Of a stretch of DNA of 60,000 nt, positions 34,401 through 45,064 are shown piece by piece. The notes under the pieces are model-generated. The model did not search any database. It worked only from the letters and a program-made list of their open reading frames with translations, and was not told where the DNA came from. Each line of letters opens with the position of its first letter. Within the stretch, counting starts at the first letter, position 1. This DNA comes from Liolophura sinensis. Its lineage: Eukaryota > Mollusca > Polyplacophora > Chitonida > Chitonidae. The translations under genes and the position numbers were made by a program. The DNA lies in contig NC_088295.1 of the NCBI RefSeq assembly GCF_032854445.1, positions 69,163,058 to 69,223,057 on the forward strand, in the 5' to 3' direction.

Positions 34401-37400
34401 TGATATTATAACTACACACAATGGCACTGTATTCCGGTTGGTGAAGTCAGACAGCTATTACGATATGTCAATAAATGATACTTTCACAGTGCTGATGTCC
34501 TCGGCCGTCTGCGTTCTCCTGCTGGTGACGTAAATCAGTCTGCAGCCTGAGTGAGCCGACGCAGACAACAACGCACATCTTATATTGATTTTACCTACGC
34601 CTCTTGTTATATTCTTTAGAGGAACAGCATCGCTGCCGGCATGGAATTCTCCGGAATCTCACTAATCAGATTAAAACTCATTAACCTGACCCTGTTTTTC
34701 TATATTCCTCATCAAATATGGAGTGAACAACACAGTTTATACAGGTGGAGTTTCTTATAAACATGTACACTGATCAATGCTTAAGAAAACAAGCATAAAC
34801 CTTTGCTTGGCTATCTGGAAAACTTATCTTCTGGGTAAAGACCCAGACTGCTTAAAAGATCGCTTAACACTCCACAATGTACATGTAGATAAGAAAACAA
34901 CAATCACTTGACTGGTGCACAAATAAACAATGTAGTGATCACTTTCACCGTGCACATAAGAAACTAGTAAAATCTGTGTCTACATGGCTGTGATATGTGG
35001 GCATTTTATTTAACCATTAATACATGTATGGAAATGGAAATGAGAAGTTGTAAATGTAAAAGTTTTTATGTGTGTTTCCAAATCACAAGATCACATTCAT
35101 AAATACAAAGACAATATCTAAAACAAAGCCTTCCAGTTGTTTTTCTAGTTATACATGTATCAACGGGTCAGCACTTGTCCAGAACCAGTCCATATGACTG
35201 ATGTCACAAACGCATCTAGGATTTTTGTCAGATGTCACATAATGTCAAACACCTGAGGATCATTGTAATTCAGCCATCAACTCAGATAACAACTGAACAT
35301 CAAATTTATTTTACTGGAAGGAGAAATGGAGAGGCTTCATGAATCTCATACATGTATAGATGAGCCTGCTCTAATAGCCTGACTGAGCTCTTTGGCAGAT
35401 ACATGATGTGCAAACCACAACAACTACATGTATGATGAGCTTTTGTGGGCATTTATTAATAAAGAAAAAGCAATTTGATGTTCAGGACATACTATGCCCC
35501 TTACATTTGTTTCAATCTACAATAAATTCATTAGATTTCTGAAGCACACTTAATACAGCTTTTCACCATTAAAAAAAATGACATAACTTTAAGTAAATGG
35601 CAAGGGCAAGGGCAAATGAACTAAACAGCAAATGAGGTAAGGTCAAGTAGAGATGGTCAGTTTATTTCAATCTGAAAATGAAATGGCATCAATTCCATTT
35701 CTAGATGTACAGTTTAACCGTAGCCTGTTTGACAAAGGTGCAGATCAATATAACAACATGTATGTGCTTGGAAAATTCAGAATAATTCAGCCAAGGAGAT
35801 GACCAGGCATCAAAGGCCTAAGTGTCCAGCGCTCAGAATATGTGTTGTGTAACAAAAGGGGAAACCCCAACAGCTTGTCACTGGCAAACATCCAGGCCAG
35901 CCTAAGTGTTTGTGTTTGAAGGTGGAGGTAATCTGAGAGCTCTGTATGGTACTGGAATTCTAAAACACACAGATGGGCCCTACAGCCCACTTACAGGAGG
36001 GATGGGACTGATGTGGAGGAAGGTGCACAGTAGATGTTGGTCAGTTACATGTAACCTCTCTAATTTCAGCATTCCGGCCATTTCCTTGTGGGACTGCCTG
36101 GTACCAGATAGCACCTATTACTACCACATGTTGTCTTCACATTTTCACAAATATGCCATATACAGGTACATACATGGGTATACATTCCTCCATGGAACTG
36201 AGCACCAGTTGATGCACATGTAGAGATTACCTCTGTAATTGCATTCCAACCCATACAAAGGTTGAAGGCTGTATCTTCACATGTAATTATATCAATGAGT
36301 CAAATACATCTGCATGCTTTACTGTGAATACTACAAATCTAGAGCCCAAATCTTTTAAAAATAAGACTTTTACACATCTAACCATTAACTGGATAATACA
36401 TGTATATGCAAGTTTTGTAACACACAAGGAAAGACTATGACATGCAAACAAAGAAAATAAAAAAATTAAGTTGAGGAAATTTTATGGAACTATTGCATAT
36501 TGATTACCATGAACTTTCCTTTGTTATTTCAACTAAGATGGCAATGAATACATTTACGTGAACCATCATATTTACTGAAAATGAACAGCCTTTTCCTACA
36601 TGTGTATATATTTATTGGGCTAAATTCACTAAATCCTACCTTCATTCTTTGATTTACATGTACTAGCAGAGTAGTTTTGTTAAAACTTAATGCTGATTTA
36701 CTAGAGTACACAACATCGAGATATTCTGATATCTAACTTTTGAACTTTAATAACATTAATGCTGACATGCTCATGATTTTGTGTTACCACACTCAGCTTG
36801 CTGGAATGTACATGACACCCTGTATATGTTATCAAACAAGTGTTTGTTGGTAGGTAAACTACTGAGCCCTCAAACTACATACATGTATCTAAATACATGA
36901 GTCAGTGTATAGACTGGTTAGAGCCATGGCCTAACATGTAGGCTACGAGCTGTCCACTAAAGCAGCTACACTTATATTGAAGAGGTACCTGTACATGAAG
37001 TAGCAACAGCTACTGTGGTGTATTGGGTGTAACAGGCAGTACATGCTTTTACCTCTTTCTAACCAAATCAAGCTACCTGCAGCTCTGTGTTAAACCGGTC
37101 TGTATCATGATTGAGTCATTGCTTACTAATGTTCCCAAATAATCCATCACCCACATCCGCAGTCTGACCTACATTCTGGCCAGATAGAGGAGTACATGTA
37201 CATATAGATATGTACCAGTTCATCTTCCTCAAGGAAATAAAGACGCCAGATATCCAGATACATTTACATGTACATCAAAAAACCATTTAGCTTATAGGTG
37301 TATACCTGTACTTGTAGTATACCGACAAAAGTGGACAAAGCCAGGCTGTGATTTGTAGGATTTATAACCAGACTTCACTGTGGCCTACATGTAGCAGTGT

Positions 37401-38602
37401 GAGTATACAGGTACTGACTGTACACATGTGGCCTTTCTCACTAAGCAAGCAAGCAGGGAGTCAGGCAGCAATTTTATTGACCCCCCTCTTGGCAGACAGG
37501 GAGGCTGGATGGGTTAAAGAAGCAGGCCAGCCATGGGTCACTGGGGCAGGCATGTGTACTAATCAAGCTGGAACCTGGGGCAGCACTTAGGTGGGAGGGG
37601 ACCAGAAAATCTCTTACACAAGGAGGAAGTAAATGTCTGTACTACATGTGTACTGACCACACAGCACAGCCTTAGTCCTGGATCAGGAGTTCGGACATAA
37701 ATTTTCATGAAAATGTGTTGTGTAATGGGAGTGTGATCAGCTGGTAAACCTGCTCCATTACACATTTCTTAATATGCATATACATGTACCGAGACTCACA
37801 TAGCCACCTTCAGCCATGTACCCCAGGCCCACCAGGATGTAAAGCCTTGAAGGATGTTTGACGCCCAATATTTACATGGTACAAGTTTAGGGGAACTCCC
37901 TACAGGGCTAATCTAATGCGTAAAGCTACAAGCTGACCCCCTTGACACTTACAGCAAGAAAGAATGTTGGTGAAAACCTGCATATAGGCCTGTACACAAC
38001 AACATAAGGGTACAGGAAGCTGTGGGTGCTACAACCACACCTACGGATATATAATGGCACAACAATGACAGAATTAGGCCTTTTGACATATATACATGTA
38101 CGACACATACAGCAATGCTGTCTTATGCATCTTTACCGAAATGAATTAGGCCATTTTACCACACACTTTTTACCATTTGGTATTTGATTTTGTGTTTTTC
38201 AAAACATCAATGATAGCACAACTGTATTTACTACTACTGTTCATACATAGGTTTGTTTTATATTGTATAGCTCGTCACACCCTGTTCATAACTAAACATA
38301 CAGCGAACTCCCCTAGTGCATGGTCATGGACCTAATGGCAGGCCTCAAATGCAGATGTCATGAATCACATATTCAAACTATAAACAGATTAACACGCCAG
38401 TGAAAACATGCATGAACCTCATCTTGCATATTTATAACATAACCACGTGCATATAACATTAGTCTCCATGTGCTCAATCAGCATATATATGGACATGTAC
38501 ATTTGTTAGATCAAATAAATAGATCTGACATCCAATAAAAATTCAAGAAGTATCAATTTTTATATACAGCTGTATACATGTATGTATGTATGTATGTATA
38601 TG

Positions 38603-38652
<50 letters not shown>

Positions 38653-38870
38653 TACATACACACATAGGTATAAAAGTAAGATTTTTCTGATGTGGAGAAA
38701 TGATCTAACAAAAAAACAATTAAGCCTTCTCAGCTTTCTACATCTTTGTATTCCGACTGCAGTTTCAAACATCTCGTTCTATCAAGCAATAAAGTGTAAC
38801 AGTTCGACAGACTTTACATTTGGGCATGTTTCCAGGGAGTAAACGGTCATTAGGACAACAAATAATAATA

Positions 38871-38920
<50 letters not shown>

Positions 38921-39291
38921 TATATGACCGTATATAATCAGCGTTCCACATGAAGTTGTCCAGAAATATCTATGTAACACATGCATTTACAGAGGAATTT
39001 ATGACGCTAAAGAAAATGTGAAACAAGTTTAGGTAAAAATTTGCCAGTCAATGGTTTACTTACATGGTGCCAATGTCTGTTTGTGCCAGTGGGTAATTTC
39101 TTCCATCGTTTCACCAAGAGGACACAAGCATTGCAGATCTCACCTGCCCTGCCCTCACCGATCCGGAAACACTTCTCAAACTCTGCCTCATACTTTTTAC
39201 TGTCTGTGAAGCGAGAGCTGGACGACTTTGCACGGCATATGCAGCAACCGTTCACACTCCTGTAAATCTTGGGCTTATGAAAACTGAACAT
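19543..39291 (-). CDS. SINHCAF: SIN3-HDAC complex-associated factor (FAM60A family), 4 coding exons
   Basis: Complement join of 39064-39291, 25468-25630, 20287-20479 and 19543-19903; 945 nt, 314 residues and taa. Phases (0, 1, 2) agree at all three junctions. The family is a nuclear subunit of the Sin3/HDAC corepressor. Seen: N-terminal MFSFHKPKIYRS, a Cys-rich zinc-finger-like module with CCICRAKSSSSRFTDSKKYE and CNACVLLVKRWKKLP, then VVDARAGPGTKSTLK, a basic stretch, a Ser/Asp-rich linker, FLDLTYWKK and VCCGIIFKG near the C-terminus. These match human FAM60A in order. The protein is about 90 residues longer than the human one (221), mainly from the linker and an acidic Asp/Ala/Leu tail after residue 230. 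ATG 39291 is the first in-frame ATG; the upstream open frame starts only from a non-ATG codon. Introns are about 0.38, 5.0 and 13.4 kb. Confidence 0.95.
19651..19725 (-). repeat. 18-bp in-frame coding tandem repeat (DLDADA)
   Basis: About three units of 18 bp, gaccttgatgcagatgct in the coding sense, within SINHCAF exon 4, flanked by more Asp-rich codons. Likely variable between individuals. Confidence 0.9.
19904..20286 (-). other. SINHCAF: SINHCAF intron between coding exons 3 and 4
   Basis: A short intron with a standard acceptor (tttctgttcag). Nothing else recognised. Confidence 0.85.
20287..20479 (-). CDS. SINHCAF: SINHCAF coding exon 3
   Basis: Residues 131-195. Ser/Asp-rich (SISDDSDNEDSQD) followed by KAQISPFLDLTYWKK, matching human TPVFSFLDLTYWKR. 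Acceptor tgttttcag, donor gtaagc. Confidence 0.95.
20480..25192 (-). other. SINHCAF: SINHCAF intron between coding exons 2 and 3, main part
   Basis: Scattered small open frames, none resembling a protein. No clear RNA gene or mobile element identified. tacatgta-type octamers are frequent. Confidence 0.55.
25193..25446 (-). mobile_element. SINE of the 13617 family, reverse orientation, with altered head
   Basis: Starts with the reversed A-rich tail (tttatttgattggtgtttta) and continues through cggcggccagcattatgg to about 25446. It shares the segment ggcgcaatgacccagagtcc-like with the head of the 13617 copy, but the A-box region differs. It lies just beyond the SINHCAF exon 2 donor (25467). Confidence 0.8.
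25468..25630 (-). CDS. SINHCAF: SINHCAF coding exon 2
   Basis: Residues 77-131. Starts VVDARAGPGTKSTLK, as in vertebrates, then KHKHRSLKKRRAGLEMQ, a basic segment that could serve as a nuclear localisation signal. Donor gtgagt. A SINE starts about 22 bases into the downstream intron. Confidence 0.93.
25790..25872 (+). mobile_element. SINE 3' fragment
   Basis: gataatgctggctacattgt followed by ataagtgaaatattcttgat and an A-rich tail. This is the 3' third of the same family, divergent, in the 13.4-kb SINHCAF intron. Confidence 0.7.
29548..29830. repeat. 109-bp tandem repeat, about 2.6 copies
   Basis: cagtcatgct occurs at 29556, 29665 and 29774, exactly 109 bases apart. The unit also contains cactttgacacatttacatc and aaaccagacaagtttccatc. 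Confidence 0.92.
29992..30085. repeat. 47-bp tandem duplication
   Basis: agaaaaatgcatctctgaat at 29992 and agaaaaatgtttctctgaat at 30039. Both copies end cctgtactatttgac. Confidence 0.9.
31402..31451. repeat. Compound (CT)n(AT)n microsatellite
   Basis: About 12 CT units pass directly into about 13 AT units in the large SINHCAF intron. Confidence 0.95.
33103..33127. repeat. Poly(T) run
   Basis: About 25 T in the SINHCAF intron. No element body recognised beside it, though an A-rich SINE or LINE tail on the - strand is possible. Confidence 0.8.
38577..38667. repeat. Compound (TATG)n(TA)n(CA)n microsatellite
   Basis: tatg units, then about 18 TA units, then CA/CATA units, 400 bases from SINHCAF coding exon 1. 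Confidence 0.95.
38873..38916. repeat. (TA)n microsatellite
   Basis: About 22 TA units, 150 bases downstream of the SINHCAF exon 1 donor in the - sense. Confidence 0.95.
39064..39291 (-). CDS. SINHCAF: SINHCAF coding exon 1: zinc-finger module
   Basis: Residues 1-76, ending in WHH at the donor gtaagt. Contains the paired CxxC motifs (CCIC and CNAC). Nearly identical to vertebrate FAM60A from MF to KRWKKLP. Confidence 0.97.
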
Positions 39292-39420
39292 TTTCTTTGC
39301 AGACGGTTTTGCCCACAGTAAATGTTTTTCGCTACAACAGTGCAAGCCGGGTAGTTCGGTAGTCCAATTTTAAGTCACTAGGTGACAACAGAAATTCTTC
39401 AAGCGTGTAGGGGTAGCCAC
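39292..39420 (-). other. SINHCAF: Probable 5'UTR part of SINHCAF exon 2 (first coding exon)
   Basis: In the - sense, ttattttcttgttttag at the high end is a good acceptor directly before gtggctaccc. The exon would then run into the ATG at 39291, implying a separate non-coding first exon further up. Confidence 0.6.
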
Positions 39421-42400
39421 CTAAAACAAGAAAATAAACCATGCATGACTTCAAACGGGTGATATTTTTATGCATCAAAATAAATTTAGATTAGGAGTAA
39501 TTTCCTGTCAAAAATATATGCATAGGTACAGGCTGGCAAGGCCTATGTTACTCAACTGTTTGTTTCTCATGGCACTGTTAGCAAAAATAGGCACGCTGAG
39601 AATAATTATCATTAATAATTTATATTATTAATACTTTCACCAAAAAAATGTATGTGAATTTTAAATTTTAAAAAATGCAATCTAAAAGGTCATTTGCTTT
39701 GATTCCTCTTGGAATTATATCCTCATCAAATTTTGGGCCTTTGAGCTTATAAAAAACAAGAATTAATCAAGTGTGGCCTAAAAGACGTCCTCACATTCCA
39801 GTGCCAGTTGAATACCTAAGAAGCTATCTTGATCAAAGGCCTGATTTAGATTAACCACCTTCAAGCACTGCCTATCTTTGATCAGTCTTTTTTACATTTT
39901 TAGCAATACTACATGTTCATTGTTAAACACCACAACAAGCTATTGATAGACAACAATTATACAGCTACAAAAATGCAACAGATCAAAAAACATTAATAAG
40001 CACAGGTATTTCAGACTGTTAAGTGCAAGAAAATGTACCAACATTCCTGATGTACCTATGTGCACAGTAATGGGTCATTGCACTAGATTTCAACTGGCAA
40101 TTCAAAGTTCACTTAACTTACAGGTATATCCTAAAAAATTATATGAACTATACAAAACATCATCTAGGTGTAAATGATGAATACATATGTAATAGAGTAT
40201 ATTTTCATGCACATAATTATAACACTGATGTGATATGCATAGTATGTGACAAATCAAAGCGAAATGTTCTTCAGCAAAACCACATGTGATAGTCAGTACC
40301 TCAGAGACCTCATAATATAAAACATTACCAGTCTATGTCAACATTAGATATTTATGGCACTTGTCACTGTGCTGTGAACCTTAGACCTATAGGGCAGCTG
40401 TGAAAGTACAAAACTTAAATAGCTTCTGTTAGTTTTACCCTTTTTGTTACTTCAGGTGAATATACATGTTTATGACTGTGCACATATGCCCTGAATGAGT
40501 TAATGTGCAGTACTTTTACTGAAAAAGAAAAATTTAAAAAAAAAAAAAAAAACCCTCAAGAACACTGTCAGTGGTCTTTCAATTGATCAAATGAAATCTC
40601 AGAAAAAAGTGCACAAAATTCACATTTCTAATCCTCTGTTAATAAGGAAGAAACCAATCTTACATGTAGATCATTGTTGATGTGGCTGGTCAACATGGTG
40701 TTGTTAGTGGGTTGTACCAGGAATACATTGCAAGCCTTGTGCTAATTCTGTCAGTCAAACTGACTGCACAACCCATTATATACAGAAAAGATGGCATGAA
40801 TCACTACATTTATCGGTTTACACAGCTACACATAGTCTGTTGATGCATCGTTCATATACATTACGTAAACACACAATGTGCTTACTGTAATGCTTGGGTG
40901 GACAACATACATCAATGTCTATAATACTTACATGTACATGTACACTGTAGGTGTCAGATGACAACTGTCACCAAAACTTATTTAGTGACAGGTGAAAGCA
41001 GATACCAGTATTTCACATTTTCATACAGAAATTCAGACATGCATATAATTAATATACACCTGGAGGTGTTACAGGTTACCATCATCGTCATTTCCCTTCA
41101 ATACATGCGAGATTCTTGGTCACAATACAGGGTTGACTATTGTGGCATTTCAGACATCTTGATGAAATCTGGTAACCAATCCAAAGTGATAGGATAATAA
41201 TGCTGTGACTAAGTGCATCAGGTTACCACTTAAGACAGTAAGTGCACAGTAAGTGACAAATTAACAATGATCAGATTTGAACTTATAAATAATGTGAGGC
41301 TAGATTGCTCAGTAGTAAACAAGGACCTTACCTATCATTGTCCTGCACTCCACAATAGCCTATCGTCTGTATACCTACTTTCTTATTACCGAGGAGTTTT
41401 CCCACAACATTTTTTCTCACTACCCAAATGGGTCCTGATAAAAGGTTGCTGCTTCGCTGTGGCTTATTTTCCCTTTGTTCTAAACAAATTCATTACTCAA
41501 GCTGACAATATGCTATCTATCTGAACAGGCTTTATACCTAATTACTTCACAACCAGATACATCATCCACGCCATTTGTGTAAAATTCTTGTATTCAAAAT
41601 TGCATTTCTGATTTCTGTCAGCCTCTCTCTCTCTTGATTATTGTTTTACGCCGTACACAAGAATATTTCACTTATACGAATGCGGCCAGCATTGTGGTGG
41701 GAGAAAACCTGGCAGAGCCCGGAAGAAACCCACAACCATCCGCAGGTTGCTGACAGACCTTCCCACGTACGGCCGGAGAGGAAATCTGAATTGTGATAGC
41801 AGATAGTGTGCAAAGACAAAGTAAGTTCAAAGCAAGTAAATTCAACTTAAACTGCCTGCAGTCTCATGGCTTCCAAGCAGTCTGTTTTCAGCTCCTGCTT
41901 CAATACAGAGCGGTTTGTGACATGACAATGCAAGTCGTTTAGCAACATGGAGATGCCGGTATGTTAAGACAGAGTAACTTTTGGAAAATCATGGACAGCT
42001 TATCGGGTTGACAAAGTTGTGTTAAATTTCAAATGTTTCATGATGTTTTACCTTCAAACACTGGCATGCTTCCTATGTTTTTATGTTTTTAATAGATTTT
42101 AATGTCTTTTCGAACTTTATGTAAATAGTATTGCTCTACATGCACATCAAATTTCAGAAGGATCGGTCCATTTGGAAAGATGTTTAAAGGTTTTGCTTTA
42201 ATCCAACATGGCTGCAAAACTAAGTGACAAAGAAGCATATTTTTAGGCAGCTGCTGTCTCCTAGTGTCTTTGCGACAAAGAGAACATGACAGAGATAGGG
42301 GGAAAACAGAGAAAAATTGGATATGAGACACCCTGATTTCAAACTCTGGCTAAAATAATATCCACAAGAATTTTCCTGCCAATTTTTTTAACACCTGCGA

Positions 42401-43401
42401 TCTGAATTTTTCAAGACAAAGTTAATACAATTTTTGCAAGAATGCAGACTGGCAATTTTCTGTCACTGACACTGCACAATTTACATAAAATATAAATACT
42501 GAAGGTTTAATCTGCTAACTTACTTGCACATATAGTCCAATATGTAAAATACCTGGAGCAGACAACTGGATGTTACACAGACTGTACTGAACAGTTGTTG
42601 TATTTTATGCCTACTCTTATAATATTCATGAGACAAAACAACTGTGGGTTTCTAATGGGAACTTCAGTCGGCCATGCAACAGTACATTACCTAATTTTCA
42701 GTGTCTTCAATACCTGGTCCAGTTTACTGTACAACTTACGACGAGAACATGTCTGCTCACTGCGCATTTCAGACCCACATGTCAACAAGTACAACAAAGA
42801 GTAACTTCAACGATCAACACCTCGCCGTTGCTTAGAACGACTCTATGTTCACCCAGCACAGAATACACCGAATGACAACACCATTTGCTAACTTAAAAAT
42901 CGGCGGTCAGAACATCGTGTCATCCTTTGTTCCTCAGGTCGCAAGAGGAAAATGTATAACTGAAATTCTTAGCGAATGAATGAACTCGCGATGACCCTCT
43001 CCTCGGGGCATGAGTTAAACCTCATTAGCATGATTTATGCAGTGGTCATCGTTTTTGCAGACGGCAAATTTTCAGATTTCCTCCTCAGACTAATATGCAA
43101 CCTCTAGGTCTATCAGACAGCCTTTTCATTACCTTCGAACGCCTGTCGAGGAACGATTAGGCACGTGTTTCTGTGATGTTACTCAGTTTGCGGGCCCTTG
43201 GTATGCCTGTGTGTTCGCTAGTCGACGACCCGGTCACCCAACCCCCGCATATCCTGAACAAAGAATTTCCTTTGTCACAAGCTCCTAACGGGCGGCCCAA
43301 CAAATGCCCATAACTCTCCCAAATTTAAATGACAGTTCCAATAATACCAAGCACACATTACAAAAGACATAACTCTGTCATATTTGTTCATTTTTTCTTA
43401 C
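39421..43401 (-). other. SINHCAF: Probable first intron of SINHCAF
   Basis: No exon recognised. Contains a SINE copy (41634-41781) and an A-run near 40537-40553. The stretch 42110-42240, with aaatttcagaaggatcggtc, resembles text common in old interspersed repeats, but no ends were found. Confidence 0.45.
41634..41781 (-). mobile_element. SINE, headless copy
   Basis: Reverse orientation: ttgattattgttttacgccg through cggccggagagg. It stops at the same internal point as the copy at 283-450, without the tRNA-like head. A CT-rich run lies on its tail side. No convincing target-site duplication. Confidence 0.8.
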
Positions 43402-43760
43402 CTGCCGAGGCTATGATATGTTAAACGAGAAAAATATTGACCGGATACGCATGTGAAACGAGCCCGCGCGAGAAGCCGGTCTCGGGAACTGTCAAACCCA
43501 GCGCAAGCCAACTAGCTCTACTCTGCCGGAAGCTCAGTTAGAACAGTGGCAAGAACACAACACTGATGACATTTAACAACCGATCTACGTCGTCTGTCAG
43601 TAAAAAATAACGTAAAGTATCCTTACCCAATGTATCAGCGATCCCTCGTCCCTCTCCGGTTAATGTGCCGTGCACTTCCCTGAACCCTTTATCAGCTGTT
43701 CAATGAACACGCATGTGCGCGCGCCCTTATCATGTAAATGACGCCTCCCATAAATGGACT
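43402..43760 (-). promoter_or_regulatory. SINHCAF: Candidate SINHCAF promoter and alternative non-coding first exons
   Basis: The CpG content is higher than in the surroundings (cgagcccgcgcgagaagccg near 43460, and gcgcgcgccc near 43718). Two - sense donors are visible: gcctcggcag before gtaaga (exon low end 43402) and gatacattgg before gtaagg (low end 43627). Either could join the acceptor at 39420. Inferred from composition and splice sites only. Confidence 0.45.
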
Positions 43761-45064
43761 CGGTCTTCTTCGTTCGTCATTCGGGTGTTCTCGGTACATG
43801 TGCATACAAATTTAAAGCCTACTTTCCCGGTCAAACTGCAACACCTTTGTTCAAAGGCTGACATTTGTTACTGGCGTGAGAATCGTATTAACAGTACTTC
43901 CTGTTATAGTTATTCCACACAAAAACTAAAAAAAAGGCATATGCTTTTTCGAATAATGTTGTCACACTAGAATGTTGTCCATACATGTATTTTAATTTTT
44001 ATCACGATGAACTTTGTGTAGGCTATATGCAGTATATAAGTCTGCCCTCTACGGGAAAACTTTTTCCGGCCTAGGCCTACATAAAAATTGTGATGTTAAC
44101 TGTATATAACTTCTGTACTAAATATAGTTAGGCCTTTGCTTAACTTGGTTTAATCATGAATGATTCAGCTGTCTATGAAGGTATTTGTTAGCTGGGTGAA
44201 CTTCTGCTAGGCCTATAGACCCACTACAGATTTACAGTAAAAAATCCATTTCATTATGTAAATGAGCTAGATCAGATTCCTCGTTATGTTGGAGCTGTTC
44301 ATTTTGAAAATTTTAAGGAAAAATCAAACCTACCACACAGTTCAATTAAATACAAATTCCTTCTGGTTTACTCGCAGATTTCTGAAGGTACCGGTGTCTG
44401 GCTGGAGCAATGGTTTCCTCTATTTAGTCCTGTACGTGAAAATAATCTTGTGTACCGGAACCTTGGAAAATGCCAATTAAATAAATAAATCACCATCACA
44501 TGGGCATAGGGGAGGAATCTATATAGCCTAGGTACTGTCACTAACCCAGTCGTTGAATTCAGGCAGAAATACCTTTATATCCCAACAATCTGATTTCTCT
44601 ACAACTTTTTGCAGTTTCTCTACTGACTGGTCTCATCTCATGTAAGCTAACCAACCGCCAACTTGAGCGCATGGCATTATAATTTAGCACAACTAATTGA
44701 ACCAATAAAAAGTGCCATGTCTGACTGGAAGACAACATTAACAGTTATGTCCCTCGACCCCCAATTTGTAACCTGTGCACATTCAAAAGATAGGCTTCAG
44801 GCCTGAAACAAGATAAGCACCCGACCATTAGTGACAGAAAGGTGTAACTGGACATGTCAACATGCTATTTCAGAAATCTGTCACAGCACAATTCATACAG
44901 ATCTGTTCTGATTCCTGTTTGAAAAAAATTTCTGAATAGCACCACTGACAACTGTTTGCCACACTGGCAAATGGACCAGTTTTGGAATCTTTGAGTACAC
45001 TTATAAACATGTACATCCACATTATTTTTGCCTTTGGCACAGAAACAAAAAACAGAACCAACCA
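43761..45064. other. Intergenic spacer between PPP6R3-like and SINHCAF
   Basis: AT-rich, with no convincing gene, RNA or repeat. Confidence 0.6.

Larger units (their letters stand above)
25873..39063 (-). other. SINHCAF: Large SINHCAF intron between coding exons 1 and 2
   Basis: About 13.2 kb with no recognised exon or RNA gene. Open frames up to 121 residues (for example at 33135-33500 and 35906-36223) have low-complexity or random-looking composition. Repeats inside are listed separately. Confidence 0.55.

Noticed and set aside
38560-38842. Open frames with Tyr/Ile/Val repeats
   Set aside because: They are products of the TA/CA microsatellite.
39292-39345. N-terminal extension of SINHCAF upstream of MFSFHKPK
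   Set aside because: It begins at a TTG, not an ATG, and MFSFHKPK lines up with the human start MFGFHKPK.
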